From positions 1-64,000 of the forward strand of contig JALCCG010000054.1 of NCBI GenBank assembly GCA_023212695.1: a stretch of 64,000 bases of DNA, read 5' to 3'. Each line of letters opens with the position of its first letter. Positions within the stretch are counted from its first letter, which is position 1. The notes beneath the pieces were generated by a model, which saw only the letters and a program-made list of their open reading frames with translations, did no database searches and had not been told where the DNA came from. Shown here one piece after another: positions 21,939 through 32,430 of the stretch. The stretch comes from Sporisorium sorghi. Taxonomy: Eukaryota; Basidiomycota; Ustilaginomycetes; Ustilaginales; Ustilaginaceae. Both the position numbers and the translations under genes were made by a program.

Positions 21939-23711
21939 ATGCCGACAACGCCAAAGTCAACACCTAAAAAAGCTGCCTCTGGCAGCAGCAGCAATACCCC
22001 CGCCGCTGCGTCGCCATCCACCACCTCCACGCCGTCGCGCATGACGCGAGCACAGGCCCGCGCCTCGGGCACGCCCATCAAGACGCCCTCGCCGCTCAAG
22101 AAGGGCGGCAGCATCGGCGCCACGCCCAAAGCGTCCGCCAAGAAGGCCGCTGCCACCGCTGCTGTCGAGGAAAAGGAGGAAGATGCTTCGCCGTCCAAGA
22201 GCAAGGCCAAGACTCCGACCAAAACTACTCCGGCCAAGTCGAGCCCCAAATCGACCTCGGCCTCGGGGAAGAAGAAGGCGTCTCCCGGCAGGGCTGAGGT
22301 GGAGTCGCCGAGCAAGCAGGTGCCTGCTAGCCATGCTAAGTTGACGCGCAAGCCCACTTCGGCGCTGGCGACTGCGGAGCCGATCGTTGCTGAGTACTCG
22401 GAGGACGAGGAAGAGGAGGATGCAGCGGAGGCTGTTGAGGATGAGGAAGAGGAGGAGGAGGATCTGGAAGATGGTCAGGATGTTTCCGAGAAGGGCATGC
22501 AGCGTCTCATGGCTGCGCTGGGCGAGGATGGGCTCGACGAGGTAGACATGGCTGCGCTCGACGAGCTTGCTGGCGAGGAGGACGATGAAGAGGAAGATGA
22601 CGATGACGATGAGGAGATGGAGGCGTTGGCAGAGGAGGGGGACGACGACGAAGAGCAAGACGAAGCAGCGGCAGAGCAGGACGACGACGCCGACGACATT
22701 CCACGTGTCATCCCCAATGCCAACGGAGACACGCTCGCCGCCTCGATTGCACGCAGCGGTCTTGTCGAAGCTGTCGAAGAGTCCGATGACGAGGAGGAAG
22801 AAGAAGAAGATGAAGAAGCCGATGACGACGAAGCCATCGCATACGAAGACCTCCCCGACGACGTCGAGCTCTCGGAACAAGCCAAAGCCTCACGCACCCA
22901 ACGCATCAAGGTCAACAACGAACCCGCGCTCCGCCGCATCTACGAAGACATCCGACTCGACTCGCCCACCTCCCCCTCCAAACTGCCCTGGATCGAAACC
23001 ATGCGCATCACGTACCCCTCTTCCATTTCAACCGAAGTCACCGACGTGGAAAACGACCTTTCGCGCGAACTTGCGTTCTACAAGCAAGCCTTACACGCCG
23101 CGGTCGAGGGCAAGAAACTGGTCCAGGCGAGCGGGGTCCCATTCACGCGGCCGTCGGACTACTTTGCAGAGATGGTCAAGACGGACGAGCACATGGAGCG
23201 CATTCGGCAGAAGCTGCTCGACGAGTCCGCCGCGATCAAAGCCAGCGAGGCAGCTAAAAAGCAGCGCGAGCTCAAGAAGTTTGGTAAAAAAGTGCAGGTC
23301 GAGAAGCTGCAGGAGCGCATTCGGAGCAAGAAGGAGCTCAACGAGCGCATTGCTGGTCTGAAGCGCAAGCATGGCTCGCTCGACGATGGCGACGAGTTCG
23401 ACGTGCGCCTCGAAGAGGCTATCGGTGGCAGCAGCGGTGGTGCGGATGGCAAGAAGTTGGCTAAACGCGCTCCGACGAACAAGGCGAAAATGCCGCGCAC
23501 CGCCCGAGACGCAAAGTACGGATTCGGAGGTAAAAAGAAGTACTCGAAGAGCAACACCGCCGAGTCGACCAACGACTTCAGCGTCGGACCCACCCGCGGC
23601 GCAAGGGGCAGCAAACCCAAGGTCACCTCCGGCAAGGCAGGGTTCAGGCCCAAGCAAAAGTCGGGCGCTGCTAAGCGCCCCGGTAAGGCGAGGCGCGCCG
23701 CTGGCCATTGA
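21939..23711 (+). CDS. EBP2: rRNA-processing protein EBP2
   Basis: 590 aa from the ATG at 21939. The frame extends further upstream only through the poly(A) tract. Residues 1-150 are Ser/Thr/Pro/Lys-rich. Residues 150-310 hold long Asp/Glu tracts. The conserved EBP2 domain covers about residues 315-590: PSDYFAEMVKTDEHM, a Lys/Arg/Glu coiled coil (KKFGKKVQVEKLQERIRSKK), then KMPRTARDAKYGFGGKKK and a basic Gly/Lys tail. EBP2 is a nucleolar assembly factor needed for 27S pre-rRNA processing and 60S subunit formation. The acidic region is longer than in yeast. The gene is intronless. Confidence 0.93.
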   Translation: MPTTPKSTPKKAASGSSSNTPAAASPSTTSTPSRMTRAQARASGTPIKTPSPLKKGGSIGATPKASAKKAAATAAVEEKEEDASPSKSKAKTPTKTTPAKSSPKSTSASGKKKASPGRAEVESPSKQVPASHAKLTRKPTSALATAEPIVAEYSEDEEEEDAAEAVEDEEEEEEDLEDGQDVSEKGMQRLMAALGEDGLDEVDMAALDELAGEEDDEEEDDDDDEEMEALAEEGDDDEEQDEAAAEQDDDADDIPRVIPNANGDTLAASIARSGLVEAVEESDDEEEEEEDEEADDDEAIAYEDLPDDVELSEQAKASRTQRIKVNNEPALRRIYEDIRLDSPTSPSKLPWIETMRITYPSSISTEVTDVENDLSRELAFYKQALHAAVEGKKLVQASGVPFTRPSDYFAEMVKTDEHMERIRQKLLDESAAIKASEAAKKQRELKKFGKKVQVEKLQERIRSKKELNERIAGLKRKHGSLDDGDEFDVRLEEAIGGSSGGADGKKLAKRAPTNKAKMPRTARDAKYGFGGKKKYSKSNTAESTNDFSVGPTRGARGSKPKVTSGKAGFRPKQKSGAAKRPGKARRAAGH

Positions 23712-24065
23712 GTTGTCTTCATCCTCTGCCACGTAGATTCCAGCATGTTTCCGGTTACAATGTCAGTCGTTTCATATTCAATCTCACTGCCGAGGCTCAC
23801 GGCGTGGGTGTGTCTCCTTCGGTCGTTTCAAACGCACGCTGCTGCAGCGTTGAACTGAGGGATCGTGTTCTGCGTTGCAAGTGTCATGAGGAGAAAAAAA
23901 AAAAAGGTGTTCAATGCCATGTGAGAGAATCATCATCATGAGTGTGCAGTGGGGAAGTACAAATGCGTGTGTATGGAAGGTCGAGTCTCAAACCCGGGAC
24001 AGGGGTCGTTAGAAGTGGTCGTTAAAGTGTATTCTGGAACAATGCAGGTTTGAGACCAACGGTGT
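23712..24065. other. Convergent 3' flank region
   Basis: 354 bases between the EBP2 stop and the kinase stop. It carries a short A12 run near 23895-23906 and no recognisable gene. Confidence 0.6.
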
Positions 24066-26180
24066 CTAAGCACGAACCGCGCTCTTGTTCACCGCCGCCG
24101 ACCCGCCAAAGAGCTTCTTCTTAGCCTTGACCTTGCCCGGCGATGCGGGTTCGTCGATCGAATCCGCCAACGAGGCCCTCCTCAGCGCCGCGGCGGCGGC
24201 CGAGATCTCCCTCTGATCGCCCACGTCCGTCGCCTTGGAATTCCTACGCGACGCATTGTGCGGCGACAGCACCGGCTGCACGCTGCTGCCCCCCACCGCT
24301 CCGCCCATCGGGATCGCCAGGTCCTGGCACGTCGGCGGCGCGAGCTCGGCGCACGCCACGTGCGTCTTGTACGGGCAGTCGTCGCAGTCCATAAACGGCT
24401 TCCACCCGATGCGCTTGCCGCAGACCCAGCACTTGGCGAGCGCGTTGCTGAGCATCACGGCGGGCGGGACGAGGGAGGGGTAGTAGCTCGTCACTGCGGG
24501 CGCGGGAGGGTGGGCGTGCGTGTGTGCGCTGCTGCCGCTCGCCACGGCCTGCGCGGCGGCGACGACGTTGGTGGGCCGCCGCGTGCCGTTCTTGACGAGC
24601 GTGAAACGATGGCAGATGGGCACGGGCTCGATGTGGCCCAAACTCACCGAGGCGATCGTAGCAAGCGCCATGGATGGGTCTGCTCGATGCGTGCGTGCCG
24701 TCATGAAGGATTGCGCGGCGGAGGTCTCTGCAGATCCGCGTCGCGTCGGTGGCAGAGCCGTGACGTCCGCCGAGCCTCGTCGTGCGGGGATCAGCAGCGG
24801 CGAGTCGCCCTGACGCAGCGTGCGGACCGAGAGCGTCGAGGCGCGATCGTCGAGCATCGCCAGCGGAGCGTGTCTCTGCGTCATCTTGGACGAACGCACC
24901 ACCGACGTGCTGTAGTCGCTCTCGGCGTAATCAGCATTCTCGAGCAGGCCGGCTTCCGATTCCTGACGGATTTGCTCGGCGGCCGCACCGGGACTCGCGA
25001 GCCAACTGCGGTTGATGCTGGGCAGCGCCTCGGTCGCGTCCTCGCTCCACCACGGGTTGCCGTGTCCAGACACCTTGAGAGTGCTCGAACCTTTGATCGT
25101 ACCTGGCGCACGGGCATCGTCCGGCTCGACGCCGAACTTCTCCAACGCAGCGAGCGCCTCTTCGATCTCGTCGCCGCTGTCGTCCGAGTTGGCATTCGAA
25201 TGACCGCCGTTGAGCTTGAGCGCGCCGTTGAAGCTGGGCAGCCTCGGTGGGGCAGCACGCTTGAGCTTGGTGCCCATGATGGACTGGATGGTGGCGCCGC
25301 GGACGCTGCCGATGGCGTGGCGGTTCTCGGCCTCTTGGCGCATGAGAACCTCGCGCTCGATGTCGCGCAGCCTCGCCACCACCTGGCGCATCTCTGGGCG
25401 GTCTCGGGGGTCTTCCTCGACGCAGTCAAGCGTCAGTTGGATAAATGCTTCGGGACACCCTTCGGAGGCCATCTCGCGCACCTCGTCTGCATCCAGCCCA
25501 AACGTCGGCATGACGCGCTTGAACGTGTACGAGTCGACCAAATGGCGCGAGGCAATCTCGGCAAAAATGACGCCGAGCGAAAAGACGTCCGAGGGCAAGC
25601 TGAAGTCGACACCCAGCAAGATCTCGGGCGACATGTAGCCGTCGGTGCCGCAGTAGCTGATTCGGCGCATCTCGTCCTCGTTGCGTGCAGCGATGCGTGC
25701 AAAACCAAAGTCGCACACCTTGATGCGCTCGTTGGCGGTAATGAGCAGATTCTCGCCCTTGAGATCGCGATGCATGCAGTTGCGTGCGTGCAGATAGGCA
25801 AGCGCGCGCGCAATGTCCATGGCAAAGCTCATACGCAAGCGCCAGGGGAAGGGCTTGTTCTGATCTGCGATATAGGAGCGCACGTTGCTGCCGACAAACT
25901 CGGAGATGATGTAGATCCTGCCATCCGGGCCTGGGCTCTTTGTGAGACCGATGTATTGGACAATATTGGGATGGCGCGCTTCCTTCATGAGGACGCACTC
26001 GCGTTCAAAGTACTTTTCGACGTCGTATGTGTTGTTGGGGAGCACCTCCTTGATGGCGACTTCGGTGCCGAGGTATTCGCCTTTGAAGACGACGCCGAAG
26101 CTGCCGCCGCCGATCCTGAGCCAGTCTCCGCCGTTGGGGCCGGAGAGATCGGCAAAGTTGATGACGTCGAATCGGTCCAT
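24066..26180 (-). CDS. TKL-type protein kinase with C-terminal C1-like zinc finger
   Basis: 704 aa, intronless. The kinase domain occupies about residues 15-285: Gly loop GGGSFG at 24-29, VAIK lysine K44, catalytic HRDLKGEN with D139, DFG at 157-159 and a GTDGYMSPE activation-segment end. All catalytic residues are present, so it should be active. The short activation segment and CGTDGYMSPE resemble the LIMK/TESK-like TKL group found in basidiomycetes. Residues 300-520 are disordered. A C1-type finger follows: HRF near 523, then CWVC, CDDC, HVAC and C spread over about 580-617, with an unusually long insert between the first His and the first Cys pair. C1 domains bind lipids or proteins, which suggests membrane-linked signalling. 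The target pathway is unknown. Confidence 0.85.
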   Translation of the reverse strand: MDRFDVINFADLSGPNGGDWLRIGGGSFGVVFKGEYLGTEVAIKEVLPNNTYDVEKYFERECVLMKEARHPNIVQYIGLTKSPGPDGRIYIISEFVGSNVRSYIADQNKPFPWRLRMSFAMDIARALAYLHARNCMHRDLKGENLLITANERIKVCDFGFARIAARNEDEMRRISYCGTDGYMSPEILLGVDFSLPSDVFSLGVIFAEIASRHLVDSYTFKRVMPTFGLDADEVREMASEGCPEAFIQLTLDCVEEDPRDRPEMRQVVARLRDIEREVLMRQEAENRHAIGSVRGATIQSIMGTKLKRAAPPRLPSFNGALKLNGGHSNANSDDSGDEIEEALAALEKFGVEPDDARAPGTIKGSSTLKVSGHGNPWWSEDATEALPSINRSWLASPGAAAEQIRQESEAGLLENADYAESDYSTSVVRSSKMTQRHAPLAMLDDRASTLSVRTLRQGDSPLLIPARRGSADVTALPPTRRGSAETSAAQSFMTARTHRADPSMALATIASVSLGHIEPVPICHRFTLVKNGTRRPTNVVAAAQAVASGSSAHTHAHPPAPAVTSYYPSLVPPAVMLSNALAKCWVCGKRIGWKPFMDCDDCPYKTHVACAELAPPTCQDLAIPMGGAVGGSSVQPVLSPHNASRRNSKATDVGDQREISAAAAALRRASLADSIDEPASPGKVKAKKKLFGGSAAVNKSAVRA

Positions 26181-28390
26181 GGCTGCAGCGAGGTTGTGAT
26201 TGCGGGTGTGGCTATGCGAGAGCCGGGGCCAGAGCTTGCCGTCGTTGAGAGGGAAGAGGGATGTCGTAAGATCGAGTGTTTCGATTTGTCGTAAAGGTCG
26301 TGGTAGAGGATTGCGAAGGGGGTGGGGACTTGAGCTGAGCGAGTGTGGTCAAAGAGCGAGGGAAAACGAAAGAGGGGATGGAAGCAAAGTGGCGGCCAGC
26401 GTCGTAAGTATGTGGAAGCAAGAGGGACGACCACGCGACGTTGGATGGACTGGTGGCCAAACTATATACCTTGTCACTGGCTGACTAGAAGCGAGGCACC
26501 GGTCCAACGGCTGACGACAGCCCGGATAGAAATGGGCACTTACGTCAAGGGATAGAACCAGATGCGGAGCGGAGCGAAGCGGCAGAGCGCTTCTGAGTTG
26601 CGGGTCGGAGATTGGGGATACAAGGTTTGGAGTCTATGATGATGATGGAGATGATCGACGTCGAGTTGGATGCAAGGCGAGTGTATCGAGCAAGGAATTT
26701 GAAATGAGGCGAAAGGATGGCGGTTGGGATGGAACCAATGAGAAGGATGCAGAGACAAGCTGGTTGTGGTGGAGTTGAGCAAAAGAAGGAGCCGGATGCG
26801 GAGGGCTGAGCGGTTACGATGTTGCAGAAGAGAGAGAGAGTGTGTGTACTGTAGAAGAATCTTGTTGGTTGCGAGATGCTCAAAGAGACGTTGGCCGAGA
26901 AGCAAATTGTAGCAAGTGTTGGTTCAGGGGCCAAAAGCCCAGTTGCGGCTCTAACGCTCCTGTCAAAAAAGGAAAGTGAAAAAAAAAAAAACAAAAAAAA
27001 AAACAAAAAAAAAACTGCACAGCAATCAGGCACAATGACCGAGAGAGAGAGAGCGCGCGCTCCTGCAGCATCAGCAGCCGACACTGAAATTGTTAAGAGT
27101 CGACAAAAATATCCATCCCGAAGCGGACAAAAAGATCGACCGCTTAGCCTGCAGTTTTGGACACTACACTGCTCAAGTGCCTTGAACTGTCCAAGAAAAG
27201 GAGGTTCCTGTCAGCCGGAAATTCTTTCCCCGCGTCGAAAGCGCAGTGTATGCCTTGCAACTTCGAGCGATAATCATAGAACAAAGAGGAAGCTGTCATT
27301 CGACGCAGAAGCATGCTCCTTCTCGACGAACCACGACGCAAGAGAAGGAGCAAGCTCTGTAGTCGCCTGCTAGAATTTTCATTGAAATATGTGTACAAAA
27401 AAAGAAAAAAGAAAAAAAAAAAAAAAAAAAAAACGACTTGCCGATTCGGATTCGCGTTCTCCAGACGCCTCGTAGAAATTAGTCGCTCGACGCACTCAAG
27501 CACTTTTGCAGCATCACGGTCTAGCCCGTCGAGACAGCTAACGTGAGAGAGCATGTGGCAGGACTCGGAGTGCAAGAGATCATGCTTCAAAGGCTGGTCT
27601 CCAAGATTCAACAGTAGCAACAGCGACGAGGTGCAAAGAGTTCAACTTCCCACGCCGCTGTGTCAAATGAAAACTTGCAAACAAAAGGAATGCACTTTAC
27701 CCCTATTTCTGGTTCCTCGGCCACCTTTTTTTTTTTTTTTTTTCCTTGCTCACCTCACCCTCGAACCTGTTCTCTCCATCGTCACACATCAAACCCCACC
27801 ATCGCGCCCTCTTGCGCCCTTCATCCTCTTCTGCGCCAAAGCAGACTGTGATCTCTGCTTTGATGATTGCAAAGCTGCGTAGACGCAAAGAGCATCTCTG
27901 AAATCTGGTACACGCATTAAACTTTCTCAACTTTACCAACGCCAACAAGGGACACCTTCAACGGCAGAACGGCTCCTGTGTGACGATAGAAGAAGCTCTG
28001 CACGCTTGCTCAAACCTAATTCTCTTGCAGTGCCAAGGCACAGCTTGCAGCTCCGTCATCAACTCCGTCTCCCCTCTCGGCCCGCAGCTGCGTCCGTTCG
28101 CCCTCGGACCTTCTCGAGAATTGCGTCAGGGTCTTCTCTTGCTCGCCACCATCCTTCCTTTCTTCCTCCTTCCTTCATCGTACTCACATCATACCTACAA
28201 CTGGTATCCACGCCTCACACGCACCTCCATCGAAGCAACCGACAAAAGAAGCACAACTTTCTAGCAACCGGCGTGCAGCCTCCGCCTCGACTTCATATTG
28301 GTGCATCCATCCTTCCAGCTCGCCTCGACGAGCGGGTTCATCCCACACAGCCACAGCTGCATCTCCACTCTTGCGCGAGCTTAACACAAA
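26181..28390. other. Divergent promoter region with poly(A)/poly(T) tracts
   Basis: 2.2 kb between the kinase and the kelch gene. It contains interrupted A-runs at 26978-27015, A22 at 27412-27433 and T18 at 27726-27743. The pyrimidine-rich stretch from about 27770 to 28390 probably belongs to the kelch promoter and 5'UTR. Open frames here are short and unconvincing. Confidence 0.55.
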
Positions 28391-31300
28391 ATGGCCGCCC
28401 TTCAAGTGTCTCCACCGGCATTGCGCTCATCCCGTCGCGCTTCGAGACGCCGATCATCCATGCGCAGCACAACCTTTCTTGCGCTGGTGCTGCCTTTCAT
28501 CAGCCTCGTCTCTGCACAGGCTTCAGCAGATTCGTTTCCGGCAAGATGGGGCCAGGCTTCCGCTCTTGTCGGCTCGCTCTTTGTCGTCCAGGGCGGTAAG
28601 ACGCAGGGCACCACCGGCGGAGGATACACGTACAACTCCGCACCCAGCGATGCGCAAATGTTCTCGCTCGACTTGTCATCGTCCTTTCCGCTGTCTTCAC
28701 CGCCTTGGCAATCGGTATCGCTGCAGGAGGGCACTACAGCTGCGCCGCCCGTCTCGTTTCACACCATCTCTCCCCTCAACGCCACCTCTCTTCTGCTGTT
28801 CGGTGGAGATGCCAGTCCCGTCGTTCCTGTGCAGACAGGCAATGACTCGGCCTACGTTCTGCATCTCGGCGGCTCCAACACCAATCGCACTGTAGCGTAT
28901 CAAGCCGTACCTACGACCTGGAATCAACCAATGCAAAGGATGGCCCACACGAGCGAGAGCAATGCACAAGGCTCCGTCTGGATCGTTGGAGGCGAGAAAG
29001 CAGACGGATCCGGTATCGAACTCGACCAGCAATGGAACATCGACACGGCCGCCTCTTGCCCTTCATTCCAGCTCGTTGCCTCGTCTCCACCCGGCAGTCT
29101 CGTTGGCGCCACCTCGACTTTGCTCAGTGATGGCACACTCTTGCTTCTCGGAGGTCTCGATGCTTCGCGCCAGCTTCAATCCATGCAGAACCTCTACGCC
29201 TACTCGACCAAATCCGGCAAATGGTCTCAAACGACCACACAGTCCTCGAACAGTTCGACGCTCTCAGCACGTCAGACTGTCTTCCCTGCACCTCGTCGCG
29301 ACCACATCGCCGTCAGCCTTCCCAACCAGCGCGTCTTTATTCAAGGCGGTGCCAGCGCCGATCTCTCCACTGTCTACAGTGATGCCTGGATCCTCGACTG
29401 GAGCGCCGATCCACCTGTCTGGACCATGCTCAACTCCACCGGTGGTCCTGGTCCTCGTTTCGGCCATTCAGCTGTGGCGTACGGCAGGAACGTCCTCGTC
29501 TCTTTTGGATGGGCGGGTGGCAATGCAGCGCCAACGGGACTTTACCTCTTTGACGCGACTACTCTCACGGCAAGTGCTTCAAACAAGGGCAGCTGGCAGG
29601 GTGGAAGCTGGTCTGCGACTACGTACACTCCCGACCCGCAGATATCATCCACTCCTGCTACAGGTCCAAGTTCTGGATCATCTAGTGGCTCGTCGTCGAG
29701 CAGCTCTTCGTCAAGTAGCAACGGATCGAGTTCGAGCTCTGGAGGCGGCACCTCCTCGTCATCCACTGACTCGAACCCCAGCAGCGACAGTGACTCCGGA
29801 ACCAACACTCACTCCGGCACTTTCCCCACCGGCAACACTTCGCCTGGCGACGACGGATCAGCAAACACCAGCAGCGACAACCACAGTGGCAGCGACGGCG
29901 GTGCCAAAGCAGGTGCCGCCGTCGGCGCCATCATCGGAGCCGGTCTCGTCATCGGTGCAGGCTACGCCGTCTACCGCCGCCGTTCGCTCAACAACTACCG
30001 ACGCTACGGCGACGCATCCGTCGGCCTCCTGGGCTTCGGTGGCCGTCGCACCGGCGGCTTTGCAGACGACGATCATCTCATGGAGAAAGGGTACGTGCAG
30101 AGCGGCTACGATCGGCCCTACCGTCGCGCAGACGGTGGTGGAGCTGGATTGACCGGTGGGTTTGCGTACGGCAGAAAGCGTGGACGCAATCAAGGCTCGC
30201 CGTGGGCTGCGGCGAATGTGGGGCATGCTATGGAAGGCTCCGGCCCGCACTTCCGCGAACGCATTGCTATCCTTGCCGGTCGCGGCAAGCGGGATACGCA
30301 GCTGGGTCCACGCTTCGACATGCTGGCGGACGAAGGCGATGGCAACAGCCTTTTTCGACCGCATGGTGCTAGCGGCTCGGGTCAGACGTACGAACACGAG
30401 CTTGAAGATGCCGAAAGCCCGGTATGGCATGACCGTCATCTTCGCGAGCATTCCTACGCACACGTTGGCGATGAAGATCAAGACCTCTCGAGCGGCGACT
30501 TGGGACGTCTGCAGCACGAGGGTGAGGAAGAGTCCAACGAGCTCGACATGTTCTCTCCCTTTGAGGACCGTCCCGAGGACACGCGAGCGGGTCGTACGAT
30601 GTTCGCCGGCGCAGCAGCCGCCGCAATCGGCGTTGCTGGACGAGGCTACGGAAAGCTCGCGGATCGAGAAATGGACGGAGGCAGCTACGACGACGATCGT
30701 CGATCGTACGACGGTCGCTCTGATTTCGACACGCGCGAAGACCCTTCATCCGGGCCTTCGGTCCAGTCGCACAGCACAGCGAGCAAGAGCGATGTGCCCA
30801 GCTCGTCGAAATCGTACGACGTGCTTTCTCCCGGCGGTCTGGTTTCTTTCTCGGATGCGAGCAGCAATGGCCGCCACAGCGGCAACAGCATGATGAAGCG
30901 CAGCCCGACGTGGTGGGATCGCTTCATGGGCAACTCGAGCATGGAGCGCTCCGCTTCTGGCCGTCTGTCTGCTGGTCCCAATGCGAGCCTTCCGATTCGC
31001 GACCCTGCGCCGCCTCCCGTGAGCGGGTTGGAGGCTATCACCGAGTCGCCCCGCTCGCGCGAGGTGTCGGAGACAGCGCGACACGACGACCCGTTTGCAG
31101 ACTCACACGCGAGGACCAGATCCGTGGCCCACACGACCGGGCTCGACGAGATGGGCCGCCGTGTCGACCCAAACGCCGACGGCGACGCAGCCGAGCCGTA
31201 CACGGCGCACGCGCAGGGCCACTCGCTCTCGAGCGTCGGCTCAGCGCGCACGGCTGCCTCGTCGCACTTCGAATCGCGTCTGCGCGGGATGGACGTCATC

Positions 31301-32005
31301 CAGCGCGTGCGCACGGGCAGCAGCCGACGCACGCACTCAACACGCGCCGGCAGCACCGTGAGCAGCAACGACACCGACAGCGAACCCGCACTGAGCCGCG
31401 GGCCGACGCTGCTGCGACCGCGCAACGTGGCCAGCAGCGAGGCGTTGCTCGAGGCTGATGCGGCGTCGACGCCCGGGTCGGTGGTGTGGCGGCCTGAAGA
31501 TTTCCACCCGCCGACGCAGCATGGGCTGGAAGATCTGGCCGAGGAGCCGAGCGACACCCTCTCCGCACCACCTTTGCGCCGTCGGTCGAATGTATCAGAA
31601 ACGCCGTCCGTTACGCCGCTGACGACGAAACGCGCCCGCTTGAACCCGGTGATGATCTCGCCGCTGTTCCCGTCGGCGCCGGCGCACCGGCCGAGCCTGC
31701 CACACGCGCTGAGCGCCGCAAAGACGATGACGCCGGGCACGAGTGTGCGCGATAAAGTAAAGGCGTTCGAGTCGGCGACGGTGGATACGGCGCCCGAGTC
31801 GGCGTGGAGCGCAAGCTTGTCCAGCGCCAAATCCGCGCGCGCTCCGAAGGAGGTGGTCGAGGAAGAGAGGACGACGACGTCGCCACAGGGCTCGCAGCGC
31901 GCTAAGCGGCAAAAGTACATGCTGACATTGGCGCCTAAGCCGCAGCTGTTCGTCGCGAATCCCGATGCGGGCCGAAGAAATACCTCGGACGACAGCCAGC
32001 CCTGA
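28391..32005 (+). CDS. Kelch-repeat single-pass membrane protein
   Basis: 1204 aa, intronless. A hydrophobic signal (STTFLALVLPFISLVSA) lies at about 26-42. A second in-frame ATG at 28460 (residue 24) would give a more conventional signal peptide than the one at 28391. Residues 45-415 hold kelch-like blades, recognisable by repeated hydrophobic-GG motifs (LFVVQGG, LLLFGGD, VWIVGGE, LLLLGGL, RVFIQGG) and Asn-glycosylation sites. They predict an extracellular beta-propeller. A Ser/Gly-rich stalk precedes a membrane helix at about 509-530 (AAVGAIIGAGLVIGAGYAVY), followed by a positive cluster. The cytoplasmic tail of about 670 residues is disordered, acidic/Ser-rich and full of potential phosphosites. 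The layout suggests a cell-surface sensor or polarity/wall protein. No catalytic motif supports an oxidase role. Confidence 0.85.
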   Translation: MAALQVSPPALRSSRRASRRRSSMRSTTFLALVLPFISLVSAQASADSFPARWGQASALVGSLFVVQGGKTQGTTGGGYTYNSAPSDAQMFSLDLSSSFPLSSPPWQSVSLQEGTTAAPPVSFHTISPLNATSLLLFGGDASPVVPVQTGNDSAYVLHLGGSNTNRTVAYQAVPTTWNQPMQRMAHTSESNAQGSVWIVGGEKADGSGIELDQQWNIDTAASCPSFQLVASSPPGSLVGATSTLLSDGTLLLLGGLDASRQLQSMQNLYAYSTKSGKWSQTTTQSSNSSTLSARQTVFPAPRRDHIAVSLPNQRVFIQGGASADLSTVYSDAWILDWSADPPVWTMLNSTGGPGPRFGHSAVAYGRNVLVSFGWAGGNAAPTGLYLFDATTLTASASNKGSWQGGSWSATTYTPDPQISSTPATGPSSGSSSGSSSSSSSSSSNGSSSSSGGGTSSSSTDSNPSSDSDSGTNTHSGTFPTGNTSPGDDGSANTSSDNHSGSDGGAKAGAAVGAIIGAGLVIGAGYAVYRRRSLNNYRRYGDASVGLLGFGGRRTGGFADDDHLMEKGYVQSGYDRPYRRADGGGAGLTGGFAYGRKRGRNQGSPWAAANVGHAMEGSGPHFRERIAILAGRGKRDTQLGPRFDMLADEGDGNSLFRPHGASGSGQTYEHELEDAESPVWHDRHLREHSYAHVGDEDQDLSSGDLGRLQHEGEEESNELDMFSPFEDRPEDTRAGRTMFAGAAAAAIGVAGRGYGKLADREMDGGSYDDDRRSYDGRSDFDTREDPSSGPSVQSHSTASKSDVPSSSKSYDVLSPGGLVSFSDASSNGRHSGNSMMKRSPTWWDRFMGNSSMERSASGRLSAGPNASLPIRDPAPPPVSGLEAITESPRSREVSETARHDDPFADSHARTRSVAHTTGLDEMGRRVDPNADGDAAEPYTAHAQGHSLSSVGSARTAASSHFESRLRGMDVIQRVRTGSSRRTHSTRAGSTVSSNDTDSEPALSRGPTLLRPRNVASSEALLEADAASTPGSVVWRPEDFHPPTQHGLEDLAEEPSDTLSAPPLRRRSNVSETPSVTPLTTKRARLNPVMISPLFPSAPAHRPSLPHALSAAKTMTPGTSVRDKVKAFESATVDTAPESAWSASLSSAKSARAPKEVVEEERTTTSPQGSQRAKRQKYMLTLAPKPQLFVANPDAGRRNTSDDSQP

Positions 32006-32430
32006 GTCCACCACCACCACCACCTCCTCAACAACACGAACACTTACTCGCTTGTCCCGCTCGTTTTGCGCATGGGTTCTCGGCTCTTCTGTCACCGTCC
32101 TCTGTTTGTCGCATCGCATGTATTCTTTTTACGAACAATGGCTTTTATGACGATCGCTTTCCGAATGTGTGAGATGTAGGCGGTTTGAGCAAAGCCATTG
32201 CTTCTGCTCCTGCTGCGTGTGTCTGCTGCTGCCACCGTGCCTCCCTCGCTCTCGCACACACACACACGACGCGCATACCCGCACACATGCACTTGCGCGC
32301 CCGCACACACTCGCACAAGACCGCATCAGCCTCGCTGCCTCAACCAGCCTGACACGCGCACTCAGGACACGCAGCTCACACGTCGCGACTTTGACATGCA
32401 TCTCCACTCCCTCTCTTCCACTGTGCAACT
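32006..32430. other. Convergent 3' region
   Basis: 425 bases between the kelch stop and the Zn2Cys6 factor stop, with CA-rich simple sequence around 32255-32315. No gene is seen. Confidence 0.6.

Noticed and set aside
24258..26294. 678-codon open frame on the plus strand
   Set aside because: It is antisense to the intact kinase gene and has no motif.
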